Positions 53,724 to 64,000 of a DNA stretch of 64,000 nt are shown one piece after another (positions within the stretch are counted from its first letter, which is position 1; the number at the start of each line of letters is the position of its first letter). The stretch comes from Platanthera guangdongensis (Eukaryota > Streptophyta > Magnoliopsida > Asparagales > Orchidaceae). The position numbers were made by a program, and so were the translations under genes. The stretch covers positions 102,137,287-102,201,286 of the forward strand of contig CM077159.1 in the NCBI GenBank assembly GCA_039583875.1. The letters are read 5' to 3'. Below the pieces are notes generated by a model. That model was not told the DNA's origin. It did no database searches and saw nothing but the letters and a program-made list of their open reading frames with translations.

Positions 53724-54265
53724 GACTTCCCGCACCGGATCTCGTGTCGCCCCCGCTTCTTAGACATTTGCTTGTTAGGTGTATACACTGTGTACTTTTA
53801 GTTGTCTGAGATGTAAGCGCGAGCCGCGCCTAGACTTTGTGATTTTCATCTATTAATGCTCTTATAAATGCTTCCCCACCCGTTACTTACGCATGTTTGC
53901 TTTCATTGCGCGATGTAATTTTCCCGTTTTTGCGCTCGCTGTCATTCACCTCGCGTTGCGTCGACGAGGTCGTATGCCTACGGATTCGGCTTAGGAGTCA
54001 TAGGAGGCCCGACAGGTCGTCCCGCTAGGGGCGACCTGCATCTGCGGCACGGCCTCCGCTGCCAAGGCTACTCGCTGACCAGAAGAGGCGAGGTGGCTCG
54101 TTGCTCGCCCAAGACATCAGATTCCTTGCGGGTTGACCCCTTTGTGATGCGGCCCGGGTTCTCGCCTCCTTTCGGTCGCCAATCTGGGGGTTGGGTGGTT
54201 ACGTTAGACCCCCCCCCCCCCTTTCGGTTAATCTTCGCGATTCCAATCCATTATTAATACCATTT
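53724..54265. other. TAT-3 spacer between antisense gene B and tandem array
   Basis: Contains the probable 3' UTR of gene B (AT-richer, TTAATGCTCTTATAAATG near 53855), GC-rich unassigned sequence and a C13 run at 54209-54221. No coding signal recognised. Confidence 0.5.
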
Positions 54266-55354
54266 GAGTAGTTTCCGGCCCTGCAAGCTAGGTGGGAGCC
54301 TGGCAGCGTGATCCGCTCTGGGTCGTAAACTACTGCCATCGAGTGACTTCCGGCCCTGCCAGCTAAATGAGCGCCTAGCAGCAGGATCTTCTCGAGGCCA
54401 AGGATGACACCGAGTGACTTCCGGCCCTGCCAGCTAGGTGAGAGCCTGGCAGCGGGATCTTCTCGATGCCAAGGATGACACCGAGTGACTTCCGGCCCTG
54501 CCAGCTAGGTGAGAGCCTGGCAGCGGGATCTGCTCGGGGTCAAAACACATTCCATCGAGTGACATCCGGCCCTGCCAGCTAGGTGAGAGCCTGGCAGCAG
54601 GATCTTCTCGAGGCCAAGGATGACACCGAGTGACTTCCGGCCCTGCCAGCTAGGTGAGAGCCTGGCAGCGGGATCTTCTCAGGGTCCAAACACATTCCAT
54701 CGAGTGACTTCCGGCCCTGCCAGCTAGGTGAGAGCCTGACAGCGGGATCTTCTCGAGGACAAGGATGACACCGAGTGACTTCCGGCCCTGCCAGCTAGGT
54801 GAGAGCCTGGCAACGGGATCTTCTCGGGGTCCAAACATATTCCATCGAGTGACTTCCGGCCCTGCCAGCTAGGTGAGAGCCTGGCAGTGGGATCTTCTCG
54901 AGGCCAAGGATGACACCGAGTGACTTCCGGCCCTGCCAGCTAGGTGAGAGCCTGGCAGCGGGATCTGCTCGGGGTCCAAACACATTCCATCGAGTGACAT
55001 CCGGCCCTGCCAGCTAGGTGAGAGCCTGGCAGCGGGATCTTCTCGAGGCCAAGGATGACACCGAGTGACTTCTGGCCCTGCCAGCTAGGTGAGAGCATGG
55101 CAGCGGGATCTTCTCGGGGTCCAAACACATTCCATCGAGTGACTTCCGGCCCTGCCAGCTAGGTGAGAGCCTGGCAGTGGGATCTTCTCGAGGCCAAGGA
55201 TGAGACCGAGTGACTTCCGGCCCTGCCATCTAGGTGAGAGCCTGGCAGCGGGATCATCTCGGGGTCCAAACACATTCCATCAAGCGACTTCCGGCCCTGC
55301 CAGCTAGGTGAGAGCCTGACAGCGGGATCTTCTCGGGGTCCAAACACATTCCAT
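54266..55354 (-). repeat. TAT-3 3'-UTR tandem array: alternating 71- and 74-bp units (145-bp dimer)
   Basis: About 15 units with core CCCTGCCAGCTAGGTGAGAG. Two unit types alternate: one ends GAGGCCAAGGATGACAC, the other GGGGTCCAAACACATTCCAT, giving a 145-bp higher-order period over most of the array. Each unit carries the inverted repeat CTGCCAG...CTGGCAG. The core is shared with the 86-bp array of TAT-1, although the rest of the unit differs. Confidence 0.92.
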
Positions 55355-55430
55355 TTCTCTATGCAGGCTGGCTATGATAGTACTGGAGCGTTGAAGAAAC
55401 TTATTATAACGAAAGTGTCGCTTACATGCT

Positions 55431-55708
55431 TCAGGGGAAAAAACGCTTCAAGTCGTCAGCACTCCAGGTGTGACTCAGGGTCTCGCCCTCTACATTTTGG
55501 AGTCGATAGCCTCCTGACTTCAGAGCTTCCTTTACAATAAATGGTCCCTCCCAGCTGGGATTGAGCTTCCCTACGGATTCTGACCTCCCTGCTACATCCA
55601 CCTTCTTCAGCACCAAGTCTCCTTCCACGAACTGCTTGACCCTGATATGCTTGTGAAAGTACTTGGCCATTCTTCTTTTCACCTCCTCCTGTCGGATAGT
55701 GGAAAGGT
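55431..55708 (-). pseudogene. pol: TAT-3 integrase C-terminus
   Basis: Minus-strand RQEEVKRRMAKYFHKHIRVK...GDLVLKKVD...KLNPSWEGPFIVKEALKSGG...SADDLKRFFP and stop at 55431, homologous to TAT-1 3155-3420 over its whole length. It has no internal stop here. It is truncated by the SIR-4 LTR at 55709. 55355-55430 is 3' UTR. Confidence 0.9.
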
Positions 55709-57336
55709 TGAAAGTCCACCTAGTGTCAACTATCTTCACCTATGGGGGGGGAATAGGTGACGTGCATCGTTTTTGCGGAATTTAAAATTGTACCTGCACA
55801 AGAAAACAAAACAGCACAGCACAGAAAGTACACAAGCAATTTATAGTGGTTCCCCGATTTGGGTACATCCACTTTCCCCCTTCGACCTATCTCCCAACAA
55901 GGGACGACTCGGTCTCTTCACCAACAGGATTGAAATCCAATCCTTGCACTATCGGAAGGAACCCTTCCATACGTAGGAGAAACACTCCCACAACACGGGT
56001 TGCACCCAACCCTTACAACTAGGAACCAACATTCCTTTACAACAAAAGTAAAACTAGAATGTACAAGAGATACAAACTACTTTTGGAGACTAAGGTGTCC
56101 CTCTTCGTTGACGACGTGTTCTTGAAGTCCATAAAGAGTCCACAACCCTAGATCTCTCGTGGAGAGAATCTCCCCAGAACCGGCGGCGGCAAAGACGGCG
56201 GCGGCTTGGTTCACGGGATCGGCGGCGACAACGGTGTGTGGCTGCTTTACTTAGGAGATTCAAACTTCGTAGCGAAGCTAGCTAGGTCTACCAACGGTCA
56301 CACTAGGATCGATCGCCTCGATCGATTCGGACGAGGAAGGTTTTCCCGATCAACAAATCAAGAGACAAAAGATCTCTGGTTAGACGTGTGAGACTCTAAG
56401 CTTGGCTAAGCTTCTGTCGCCGGAAGATCTGGAAGAGATCACGATCAAGACCGATGATCAACTTGCTCGAGAGGCGACGGCGGCGGCGGAGCGAAAATCG
56501 CGATTTTAGGTCAAGGTCGTCGCTCGGCTTCTTTCTTTTTTGTCTTCACTGTTCAAAAATACGCGTGTATTTATACACAAGTATACTCCTAAATGACCAT
56601 TGTGGGTCCCACCAGAAGAAACCCAAAAACCGGTTCAAAACAGTGCCAGCGGCAGAATCCGGTCCAGCAGTTTCCAGAAAATTGCCCAAGTCAAAATCGG
56701 CGAGAATCGAAGGTGATTCTCGTCGAATCGGCGAGAATCAGAGGTGATTCTCGTCGATTCGGTGAGAATCAAAGATGATTCTTGTCGATGTTGACTTGAT
56801 TGCACACTCTGATTAAGCCGGGTCGAGTCGGCGAGAATCAGCCAGTGATTCTCGACGATTCGGCGAGAATCACTAGTGATTCTCGTCGATTATTACTTAG
56901 CATCAGAGTTGCTCGCTTTGAAGTAGCTGTATCGAGTCGGCGAGAACCAGCCAATGATTCTCGATGATTCGGCGAGAATCACTTGGTGATTCTCGTCGAT
57001 TTACACTTAGACGATTTTTCGTCTTTCCACCCATGAGGTGCTCCTTGACCCATCCTTGCTCCTTGTCTGCTCTTGACTTAACACAGCTCTGTACTTGAAA
57101 GTAAGTACACTCCAATAGAGAGAGTACACGTAGGCCAACACACTGATCTGCTCAACGAGGGATTACGTCGTGCAGACCCGTGTATATTGACCTACTGCAC
57201 CCTGACATTGGTGTGTACTTAGTGTGGAATAACTGCAAGCACAACTTGAAATATTTTGTCAAATACATTGTCTATTTACCTTAGCTTGTCCAGGGGCTTC
57301 TTCAAATCAGGTACGTTGTGGATACAATACCCAACA
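55709..57336 (-). repeat. SIR-4 3' LTR (1628 bp)
   Basis: Starts TGAAAGTCCACC and ends ATACCCAACA. On the element strand: palindrome block (about 57005-56700), TATA box TATAAATAC (about 56567-56576), GC-rich leader with CGGCGG repeats (about 56475, 56180). Confidence 0.95.
56698..57005 (-). promoter_or_regulatory. SIR-4 LTR palindrome block (GAGAATCACTAGTGATTCTC type)
   Basis: At least seven units of CGGCGAGAATCA..TGATTCTCGTCGA. The unit at about 56864-56890 contains a perfect palindrome GAGAATCACTAGTGATTCTC. Located upstream of the LTR TATA box. Confidence 0.85.
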
Positions 57337-57351
57337 ATCTCCCCCTATTTG
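57337..57351 (-). other. SIR-4 polypurine tract
   Basis: AAATAGGGGGAGAT abutting TGTTGGGTAT. It sits between perfect 13-bp inverted-repeat arms 57295-57307 and 57347-57359. Confidence 0.93.
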
Positions 57352-57636
57352 AAGAAGCCTAAACCCCACAAGCTAAGGTGAATAGAGCATATGGGAATGA
57401 AAATCATAAACTTGAAATTGAGTTGAGTGAGTTATTCATTACCAATACCAATTTCTTGGGAGCAAACTTGGAGCCACCTTAGCCTTAGTCGAGAGGGTAA
57501 TCTCCCCCTTTTCGGCTTCTACAAATCTGGGTCTGTTGCATTTGACCCCTTGCTCCCCCTCAGTTCTTGCACCTGTGCTCTCACTTGAGTTCCTGGCAGA
57601 GGCTCCCCTAGATGCACGAGTCTGGAGCTTCTGTAG
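57352..57636 (-). other. SIR-4 3' spacer with env-like remnant
   Basis: Short open minus-strand stretch (LQTRASRGASARNSSESTGA) after the pol stop, with two extra polypurine-like motifs (about 57499 and 57554). Its Ser/Arg/Glu-rich composition and position suggest the tail of a deleted env-like ORF, but no homology is clear. Confidence 0.45.
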
Positions 57637-57639
57637 TCT

Positions 57640-60600
57640 TCATTCCTCATAGTTTAGCATCCCCAATTCAGTTTTGAAAAGACTGAACTTGGCCTCGTCT
57701 AAGGGATTTGTGAATATATCTGCAATCTGCTTGTCCGTGGGGACATAACAGAGAGAGATGTCCTTGTTCTCCACGTGCTCCCGAATGAAGTGGTATCGCA
57801 CTTCAATATGCTTCGTTCTGCTGTGCGATACCGGATTGTTGGCAATTGCAATTGCACTGGAGGAGTCGCAGTACATTGGAACTTCCTTGAACTGAAGGTC
57901 GCAGTCAGCTAACTGGTTTCTGATCCATAGGAGTTGTGCGCAACAGCTGCCGGCCGAGATGTACTCAAACTCTGCTGTGGAGGTTGCAACACAATTCTGT
58001 TTCTTGCTATTCCATGAAATAAGCCTTCGTCCGAGGAATTGACACGTCCCGGAGGTGCTTTTCCTGTCATCCCTACTCCCTGCAAAATCAGCATCTGAAA
58101 AACCTATTAGCTCGACATCATTGTTTCTCGGGTACCACAAGCCAAGATTGGGAGTACCTTTAAGGTATCTTAGAATTCGCTTTGCAGCGACATAGTGAGA
58201 TTCCTTAGTGTTAACCTGATATCTGGCACAGACACATGTGGAGAACATGATATCCGGTCTACTGGCAGTAAGGTAGAGCAGGGATCCAATGATGCTTCTG
58301 TATTTGGTTTCATCGAAAGGTTTACCTTTCTCATCCTTATCCAGAGACATAGTGGATCCCATTAGAGTCCTCATAGAGGTTGCATTCTCCATACCGAATT
58401 TCTTAAGGAGTTCATTTGTGAACTTCGTCTGAGAGATGAAGATTCCAACTTCAGACTGTTTCACTTGAAGTCCCAAGAAATACTTGAGCTCTCCCATACT
58501 GCTCATTTCAAACTTTCCTTGCATAAGTTTAGAAAACTTTTTGCAAAAATTGTCGTCCGTTGAGCCGAATATAATGTCATCGACATAGATTTGCACCAGC
58601 AAAATCTTGCATTTGACTTCCCTGAGAAATAATGTTTTATCTATTTTACCTCTAGAGAACTTGTTCTCAAGAAGAAAACTAGATAAAGTCTCATACCAAG
58701 CTCGTGGAGCTTGTTTTAAACCATATAGAGCTTTATTAAGGAAGTATACATGATTGGGATAAGTAGGATTGACAAAACCTGGGGGTTGAGCGACGTATAC
58801 TTCCTCCTTCAGGTCTCCGTTCAAGAAAGCTGATTTCACATCAATTTGATAGACTGTGAATCCTTTGTGCGAAGCATACGCCAGGAACAATCTGATTTCC
58901 TCGAGCCTTGCCACTGGTGCGAAGGTCTGGTCGAAGTCAATCCCCTCCTCCTGTTTGTAACCTTGAGCCACCAGCCTGGCCTTGTTCTTTATGATGACAC
59001 CATGTTCATCCAGTTTGTTTCTGAAGATCCACTTGGTGCCAATCACATTTTGCTTGTGTGGTCTGGGAACCAGCGTCCAAACGTTGCATCGTTCGAATTG
59101 ATGTAGTTCATCTTGCATGGCCAAAATCCATGCCGCGTCTTTGTTCGCCTCGTCGAACTTCTTTGGCTCAACCTGTGACAGGAAGCTAAGATGCAAAACT
59201 TCGTTAATAGTACCTCTTCGAGTTCTGACACCGACACGAGGATCTCCGATGATCTGATCTCTAGGATGATCCCTCACGTGCCGGAGCTCTAGAAGTCTGG
59301 CTTCTGGAGCTTCGATTACTTCTTGGGCTTCTCCTTCTTCTAATATATTTGTTCCATTTTGATCTTCAACATTCCCCGATGACGTGGAGGTGGAAACTTT
59401 GGCGTACTTAGGATTATCATCTTTAGCGGTCTCATCGAGATCCAGCTGTTCAAGTCGTGCACCTGCATCTTCAAGAGTACCACTGGAAGAATTGTTGTTA
59501 AGCAAACTTCCTTTATCAAAAACAACATTAATTGATTCTTCTACCACTAGGGTTTTCTTATTGAAGACCCTATATGCCCGACTGTGGGAACTATAGCCCA
59601 TGAATATGCCTTCGAAGCATTTTTCACCAAATTTAGTACGCGGGTACTTCCCATTATTCAGTATATAGCATTTGCAACCAAAGATCCTCAACTAGGATAT
59701 GGTTGGTTTCCTGCCTCTCAGTAGCTCATAAGGCGTCTTACGATGATGCTTGTTGATCAATGCTCGGTTTTGTACATGACAAGCTGTATTGACATCCTCT
59801 GCCTAGAAGTATTCTGGGAGAGAAGCGTCTTTCAACATTGTCGTGCAGGCTTCAATGAGAGTTCTATTTCTCCTCTCCGCAACTCCATTTTGCTGAGGAG
59901 TGTACGGGGAGGAAAACTCATGAAAGATACCGTGTTCTTCACAGAACTCTGTCATAGCACCAGATTCGAATTCTGTTCCATGGTCACTTCTGATTTTGAC
60001 CACTGGGCAGTTAAATTCGTTCTGAACCTGCTTGACAAAACTAGTGAAGATGTCAAACGTATCCGACTTTCGTTTTAAGAAAAACACCCATGTAAACCGA
60101 GAATGATCATCAACTATCACTAGCGTATAGGACTTGCCTCCCAAGCTATGAACATGCATTGGACCAAACAAGTTCATATGTAGAAGGTAAAGACATCGGG
60201 AAGAGTCTTTGTATGCAATGCTCTTAAAGGTAGCCCGAGTCTGTTTGCCCATCTGGCATGCAGGACAGGGGCTATCTTTGATGCACTTGATAACGGGAGA
60301 ATCCCTTACTAAGTTTTTAGAAAACAACATACTAATTATTTTGAAATTAATATGTGTCAATCTCTTGTGCCATTGTTCACAAAGAGATGCACTGCCTGCT
60401 GCCACAAGGCATACGGGGGTAGATGAATCTAAACTGAGAAAATCTAAGCAGAAGATATTTCTGCTCCTAATGCCTGATAATACCGTCTCAGAAGAGGTAC
60501 GTGAAATTATCAGACATTTATCCCTGCAGAACTTAATGTCATAACCTTTGTCACATAACTGACTTACACTGATCAGGTTATGGTTTAACCCTTCAACATA

Positions 60601-60801
60601 AGCCACGTCGGTGATAGAGATTATACCGTTGGAAATCATACCGTAACCTCTGGTGACTCCTCGATCTGACCCTCCAAAGATGACTTTGGGTCCATTCTCG
60701 ACTGGAGTGTAATCACGCAGCAGGCTTCTTGTCCCAATCATGTGCCGGGAGCATCCACTGTCCAAGTACCAGATTGGCGTTTTGGTGGCCTTTGGACATT
60801 C
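57640..60801 (-). pseudogene. pol: SIR-4 pol: protease, integrase, RT, RNase H
   Basis: One frame of about 1050 codons with two internal stops (about 59802, probably Trp TGG to TAG in FWAEDVN, and 59694). Protease IWYLDSGCSRHMIG (60770); zinc CPACQMGKQTRA (60255); integrase LLHMNLFGPMHVHSLG (60175), VIVDDHSRFTWVFF, RSDHGTEFES (59980), NGVAERRNRTLIE (59880). The first catalytic Asp of HMDLFGP is Asn here. [22 protein letters not shown] (58830), [14 protein letters not shown] (58580), [14 protein letters not shown]; RNase [15 protein letters not shown] (57965); end [11 protein letters not shown] and RNase H catalytic residues are present. Confidence 0.95.
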
Positions 60802-60814
60802 CTGCAAAACAAAA

Positions 60815-63150
60815 TTAATTTCCCTTAGGAACCCAATCGAACTTGGGTCCTAGATTCTTGGTTAGCATACTCCCCCTCGGTTGGTTAACCCTACGAGTGG
60901 TCGGCCTCGCATTGCTAACATAGGGAGTCTCGTGATACCTTGGATTAAACCAACAATCCACGGCAAAGTGACCGACTTTGCCACAACACCAACAGTCAAA
61001 TCTGTTGTACCTCTTCCTAGGCTCCTGCTTTACCCTGGAAATGGTGGGTACAGCCGGGGCCTTGGATCTGGAGGTGGAGGCCTCATAGTGATTGCAGTCA
61101 CATGACTTCTTCACCTTCTGTTCCTTCAGTATAACAGGCTTGGCTCTTGGTGCCTACTTTCCATTATGGCCGCTAGAGAATTGACCATAATTTCCCATGT
61201 GGATTTCCTCATAAGGTGCCTTGAAGGCACTCTCACCGAAGTTGCGGGGAAAAGTCCAACCATCATATCGGCTCTTTGGCTTTGCAACCGAGGGCCGGAA
61301 ATGATGACCAAAGGTCGATTCAAAATCATGTTGGTTGCAAGGAAAGCTAGGCTTCCTGAACGCAACAGGACTGAGCGGAGCCTTTCCCTTTTCCGCAGCA
61401 GAGGCCTTCTTGGCGGCCTTATTCTTCCTCTAGTTCCTGTTTCTCCTAGATGAGTAACCAGATACCCCTACATGCCCCAAGCCAGCTCCTTTGGCCTGAG
61501 CAGAGAAGGTATCAACTACTGGAAGAACTTTTTTTCGCATAGAGAAGCTCTTGACGATCTTCCTTTCTGCCGCAAGCTGTTCTTCCAACTTGTCGACTTC
61601 CTCCTGCTTAAGATCAAGGAGCTTAAGAGACTCTGAATGCTTTGAAGTCAGGTCAAGGTGCTCCTGTCGGAGAGAAATCAAACTAGTGACCTCTTCCCTT
61701 AGGGATACACACTCACCCTTAAGTAATTTCACTTCCTTTTTCTCAGCCTTCAATCTCTTACGGCACTCCTCGAAAGTGTTGAGCAGAAGCTCATACTTCT
61801 CGAGGAGCTCCGCTTCACGGGCCGAAAGGCTATCCTCAGGTTCATCGTCCTGAGACTCAGGATCATATTCAGAGTCGGAGAGAGGGGTGTGAGCTTTTAC
61901 CTTCCCAGTAAATGGGGGGCAATCTCCTTCTGAGTCGGAGCGACCCACCAGCCCGAAGTAGGCTTCCTCATCATCACTGGAGTCTGAGGAATCAGACTCA
62001 CTCAGTGTCTTTGGCCTTTTGGCGATGTAGCTCCGCTCTTTCTTCTTATCTCTAGAGGATTTGAGCTCCTCTCCTTTCCCTTTTTCTCTCTTGCCTTGGT
62101 AGCAGTCGGCCACGACGTGTCCTGGCTTATTGCATCCAAAACAAATAATGTCAGAGGAGCGATGTTTGTTCGGTTTAGAAGCATACCTGTCAGAAGAATA
62201 ATTTTTCTTCTGATGCCTGGAGGAGGAGCCGTCTTTCTTTCTTTGATTCCTCATCTTGAGGAACTTCTTGAATTCTCGGGTGATGAGGGAGAAATCCTCC
62301 TCAGACAGCTCTGAGCTGGAGGAGCATGGCTCGGAGTCCTCCTCCTCATCCTTTTTCCTGGCACGGTATGAAACCGCACCCTTGCCTTTTCTGGAGTGAA
62401 TGGCTTTTAGAGCCACAGTCTTTTCTTTGGCTGCAGCCTTCTCTGCTTCTTCTTCTGCTTTCCTGGTGTTCAGTTGAAGCTCATAGGACATCAGCTTCCC
62501 AAACAGAATTTGTGGGTCTGTTTCAGCTAGTCTGCCAAACTCTCGGATGGCATAGATCTTTGTGTCTCATTCCTTAGTAAGAGACCTAAGGAATTTATCA
62601 TTGAGTTCACCATTAGTGAACACTCTTCCGTATCCTTTGAGGCCATTGACAATCTTGAGGAAGTTCTTGAAGGTGACTCCGATCTCTTCCTTAGGCCCTT
62701 GTCTGAAGGCCTCATATTTCTGGTTCAGGAGGGATCTACGATCATCCCTCACTTCATCAGTGCCCTCCATTAGGATGATCAGGCAATGCCAGATCTCCTT
62801 TGTTGTCCTGCAGTTGCAGAAGTTCTGCATCATTGAGTCATCAACCGCGCTGACCAGAATGTTTTGCTCCTTCTTGTCAAGTCCCACTAGCACCATCTCG
62901 TCCTTGTCCATTTTAGAAAGTTTCTTCGGCACTTTCTTGGTAGGATCAATGGTGGAGACCTTAGTGGGGACATACGGTCCCTCCTCCACGATCATGAAGA
63001 GTCGAGGATCAACTGCTTCCATGTAGAACCTGATCCTTTCCTTAAAGATAGGAAAGTTGAGCCTGGTGCACACTGGAATCTTGCATGTGAAATTGAGCCC
63101 GTCTATAGTAGATGTTTGCCTTCTTATTGACACTGGCGGCAGGATTAAAC
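60815..63150 (-). pseudogene. gag: SIR-4 gag with two zinc knuckles
   Basis: Single frame of about 775 codons with stops near 62565 (Trp to TGA in WDTKIYA), 61430 and 61153, ending TAA at 60815. The start is uncertain: the homologous position reads ATA in place of ATG (near 63110) and the next ATG is inside FYMEAVDPR. Core NQKYEAFRQGPKEEIGVTFKNF and NDKFLRSLTKE (62720-62570); first CCHC ICFGCNKPGHVVADC (62140); acidic Ser-rich and strong coiled-coil segments (62000-61560; EEQLAAERKIVKSFSM); second CCHC CWCCGKVGHFAVDCW (60990). The frame changes to protease at TTTTGTTTTGCAG. Confidence 0.9.
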
Positions 63151-63177
63151 TCAAGGTGTTAACCTTTTTGATGAGTA

Positions 63178-63195
63178 ACCTCGCTCTGATACCAC
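63178..63195 (-). other. SIR-4 primer binding site (initiator tRNA-Met)
   Basis: TGGTATCAGAGCGAGGTT on the element strand, one base from the 5' LTR end. Confidence 0.92.
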
Positions 63196-63196
63196 T

Positions 63197-64000
63197 TGAA
63201 AGTCCACCTAGTGTCAATTATCTTCACCTATGGGGGGGGAATAGGTGACGTGCAGCGTTTTTGCGGAATTTAAAATTGTACCTGCACAAGAAAACAAAAC
63301 AACACAGCACAGAAAGTACACAAGCAATTTATAATGGTTCCCCGATTTGGGTATATCCACTTTCCCCCTTCGACCTATCTCCCAACAAGGGACGACTCGG
63401 TCTCTTCACCAACAGGATTGAAATCCAATCCTTGCACTATCGGAAGGAACCCTTCCACACGTAGGAGACACACTCCCACAACACGGGTTGCACCCAACCC
63501 TTACAACTCGGAACCAACGTTCCTTTACAACAAAAGTAAAACTAGAATGTACAAGAGATACAAACTAGTTTTGGAGACTAAGGTGTCCCTCTTCGTTGAC
63601 GATGTGTTCTTGAAGTCCACAAAGAGTCCACAACCCTAGATCTCTCGTGGAGAGAATCTCCCCAGAACCGGCGGCGGCAAAGAGGGCGGCGGCTTGGTTC
63701 ACGGGATCGGCGGCGACAACGGTGTGTGGCTGCTTTACTTAGGAGATTCAAACTTCGTAGCGAAGCTAGCTAGGTCTACCAACTGTCACACTAGGATCGA
63801 TCGCCTCGATCGATTCGGACGGGGAAGGTTTTCCCGATCAACAAATCAAGAGACAAAAGATCTCTGGTTAGACGCGTGAGACTCTAAGCTTGGCTAAGCT
63901 TCTGTCGCCGGAAGATCTGGAAGAGATCACGATCAAGACCGATGATCAACTTGCTCGAGAGGCGACGGCGGCGGCGGAGCGGAAATCGCGATTTTAGGTC
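63197..64000 (-). repeat. SIR-4 5' LTR (partial)
   Basis: Matches 55709-56512. The remaining about 824 bp, including the palindrome block and the outer end, would lie right of position 64000. Confidence 0.95.

Larger units (their letters stand above)
49132..55708 (-). mobile_element. TAT-3: 3' half of a Tat-lineage gypsy element
   Basis: Reading along the element (minus strand): integrase C-terminus (55708-55431), tandem-repeat 3' UTR (55354-54266), two genes on the opposite strand (53723-50209), polypurine tract (50037-50020), 3' LTR (50019-49132). The rest of pol, gag and the 5' LTR lie beyond SIR-4, outside the window. The antisense gene between pol and the 3' LTR is a known trait of several Tat elements (for example Grande). 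Confidence 0.85.
55709..64000 (-). mobile_element. SIR-4: Sirevirus-type Ty1/copia retrotransposon (5' LTR runs off the window)
   Basis: 3' LTR 55709-57336, polypurine tract, pol, gag, primer site, and the first 804 bp of the 5' LTR (63197-64000). LTR parts differ at about 17 of 804 positions by eye. gag and pol keep one frame each, with only stop codons. There is no full env-like ORF, only a short remnant. It interrupts TAT-3 integrase. Confidence 0.95.

Noticed and set aside
54650..55347. Series of 62-codon ORFs spaced 145 bp (MFGPREDP...)
   Set aside because: They are the same reading of the tandem repeat, overlapping unit borders; period equals the repeat, not a gene family.
56206..56391. 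Plus-strand ORF MVHGIGGDNGVW repeated at 63694
   Set aside because: It lies in the transcribed leader part of both SIR-4 LTRs, antisense to the element, so duplication reflects the LTR, not a gene.

Overview
This is a plant nuclear (angiosperm) genomic window made of nested LTR retrotransposons. I found no host gene, rRNA, functional tRNA gene or CRISPR array. The plant assignment rests on the element types: Sirevirus-type Ty1/copia elements with initiator-Met tRNA primer sites and an extra env-like ORF, Tat-lineage Ty3/gypsy elements with tandem-repeat 3' UTRs and an antisense ORF, and chromovirus-type Ty3/gypsy remnants. I cannot name the species. Working names: TAT-1 to TAT-3 (Tat gypsy), SIR-1 to SIR-4 (Sirevirus copia), CHR-1 (solo LTR), CHR-2 and GYP-1 (other gypsy). 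LAYOUT: 1-21835 is TAT-1 on the minus strand. Its order is an 86-bp tandem array (split by solo LTR CHR-1 at 734-2799), broken pol (3155-6458), the nested SIR-1 (6682-18829, flanked by CATCC), protease and gag (18988-20990), and the 5' LTR (21122-21835). 21836-23656 is the gag and 5' LTR of TAT-2, into which TAT-1 jumped. 23657 to about 25560 is the 3' end of the old plus-strand CHR-2. 25560-27079 plus 44179-49131 is the old SIR-3, split by SIR-2 (27080-44178). SIR-2 is itself split by GYP-1 and a SINE-like triplet (29447-34405). From 49132, TAT-3 contributes its 3' LTR, two plus-strand antisense genes (50209-53723), a 71/74-bp tandem array (54266-55354) and the integrase end, which is cut at 55708 by SIR-4. 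SIR-4 runs to the window edge, inside its 5' LTR. HOW THE PARTS WORK: each Sirevirus reads 5' LTR, Met-tRNA primer site, gag (one or two zinc knuckles), protease-integrase-RT-RNase H, optionally an env-like ORF, polypurine tract, 3' LTR. All are on the minus strand and all pol genes are broken. The SIR-1 env-like ORF is open over 1020 codons. RELATIVE AGE: by eye SIR-1 LTRs differ at about 22 of 1516 positions and SIR-4 LTRs at about 17 of the first 804, so these are the youngest. MOST INTERESTING SIGNALS: (1) a covarying inverted repeat that brackets the polypurine tract/3' LTR junction in three Sireviruses; (2) a TATA-like box about 100 bp upstream of the env-like ATG in three elements, behind copies of the LTR palindromes in two of them, suggesting a separate transcription unit; (3) the same palindrome placed inside the SIR-1 gag reading frame; (4) an acceptor-like CAG at a conserved gag/pol frame change; (5) the antisense spliced genes of TAT-3; (6) a forward-reverse-forward triplet of a tRNA-derived repeat.
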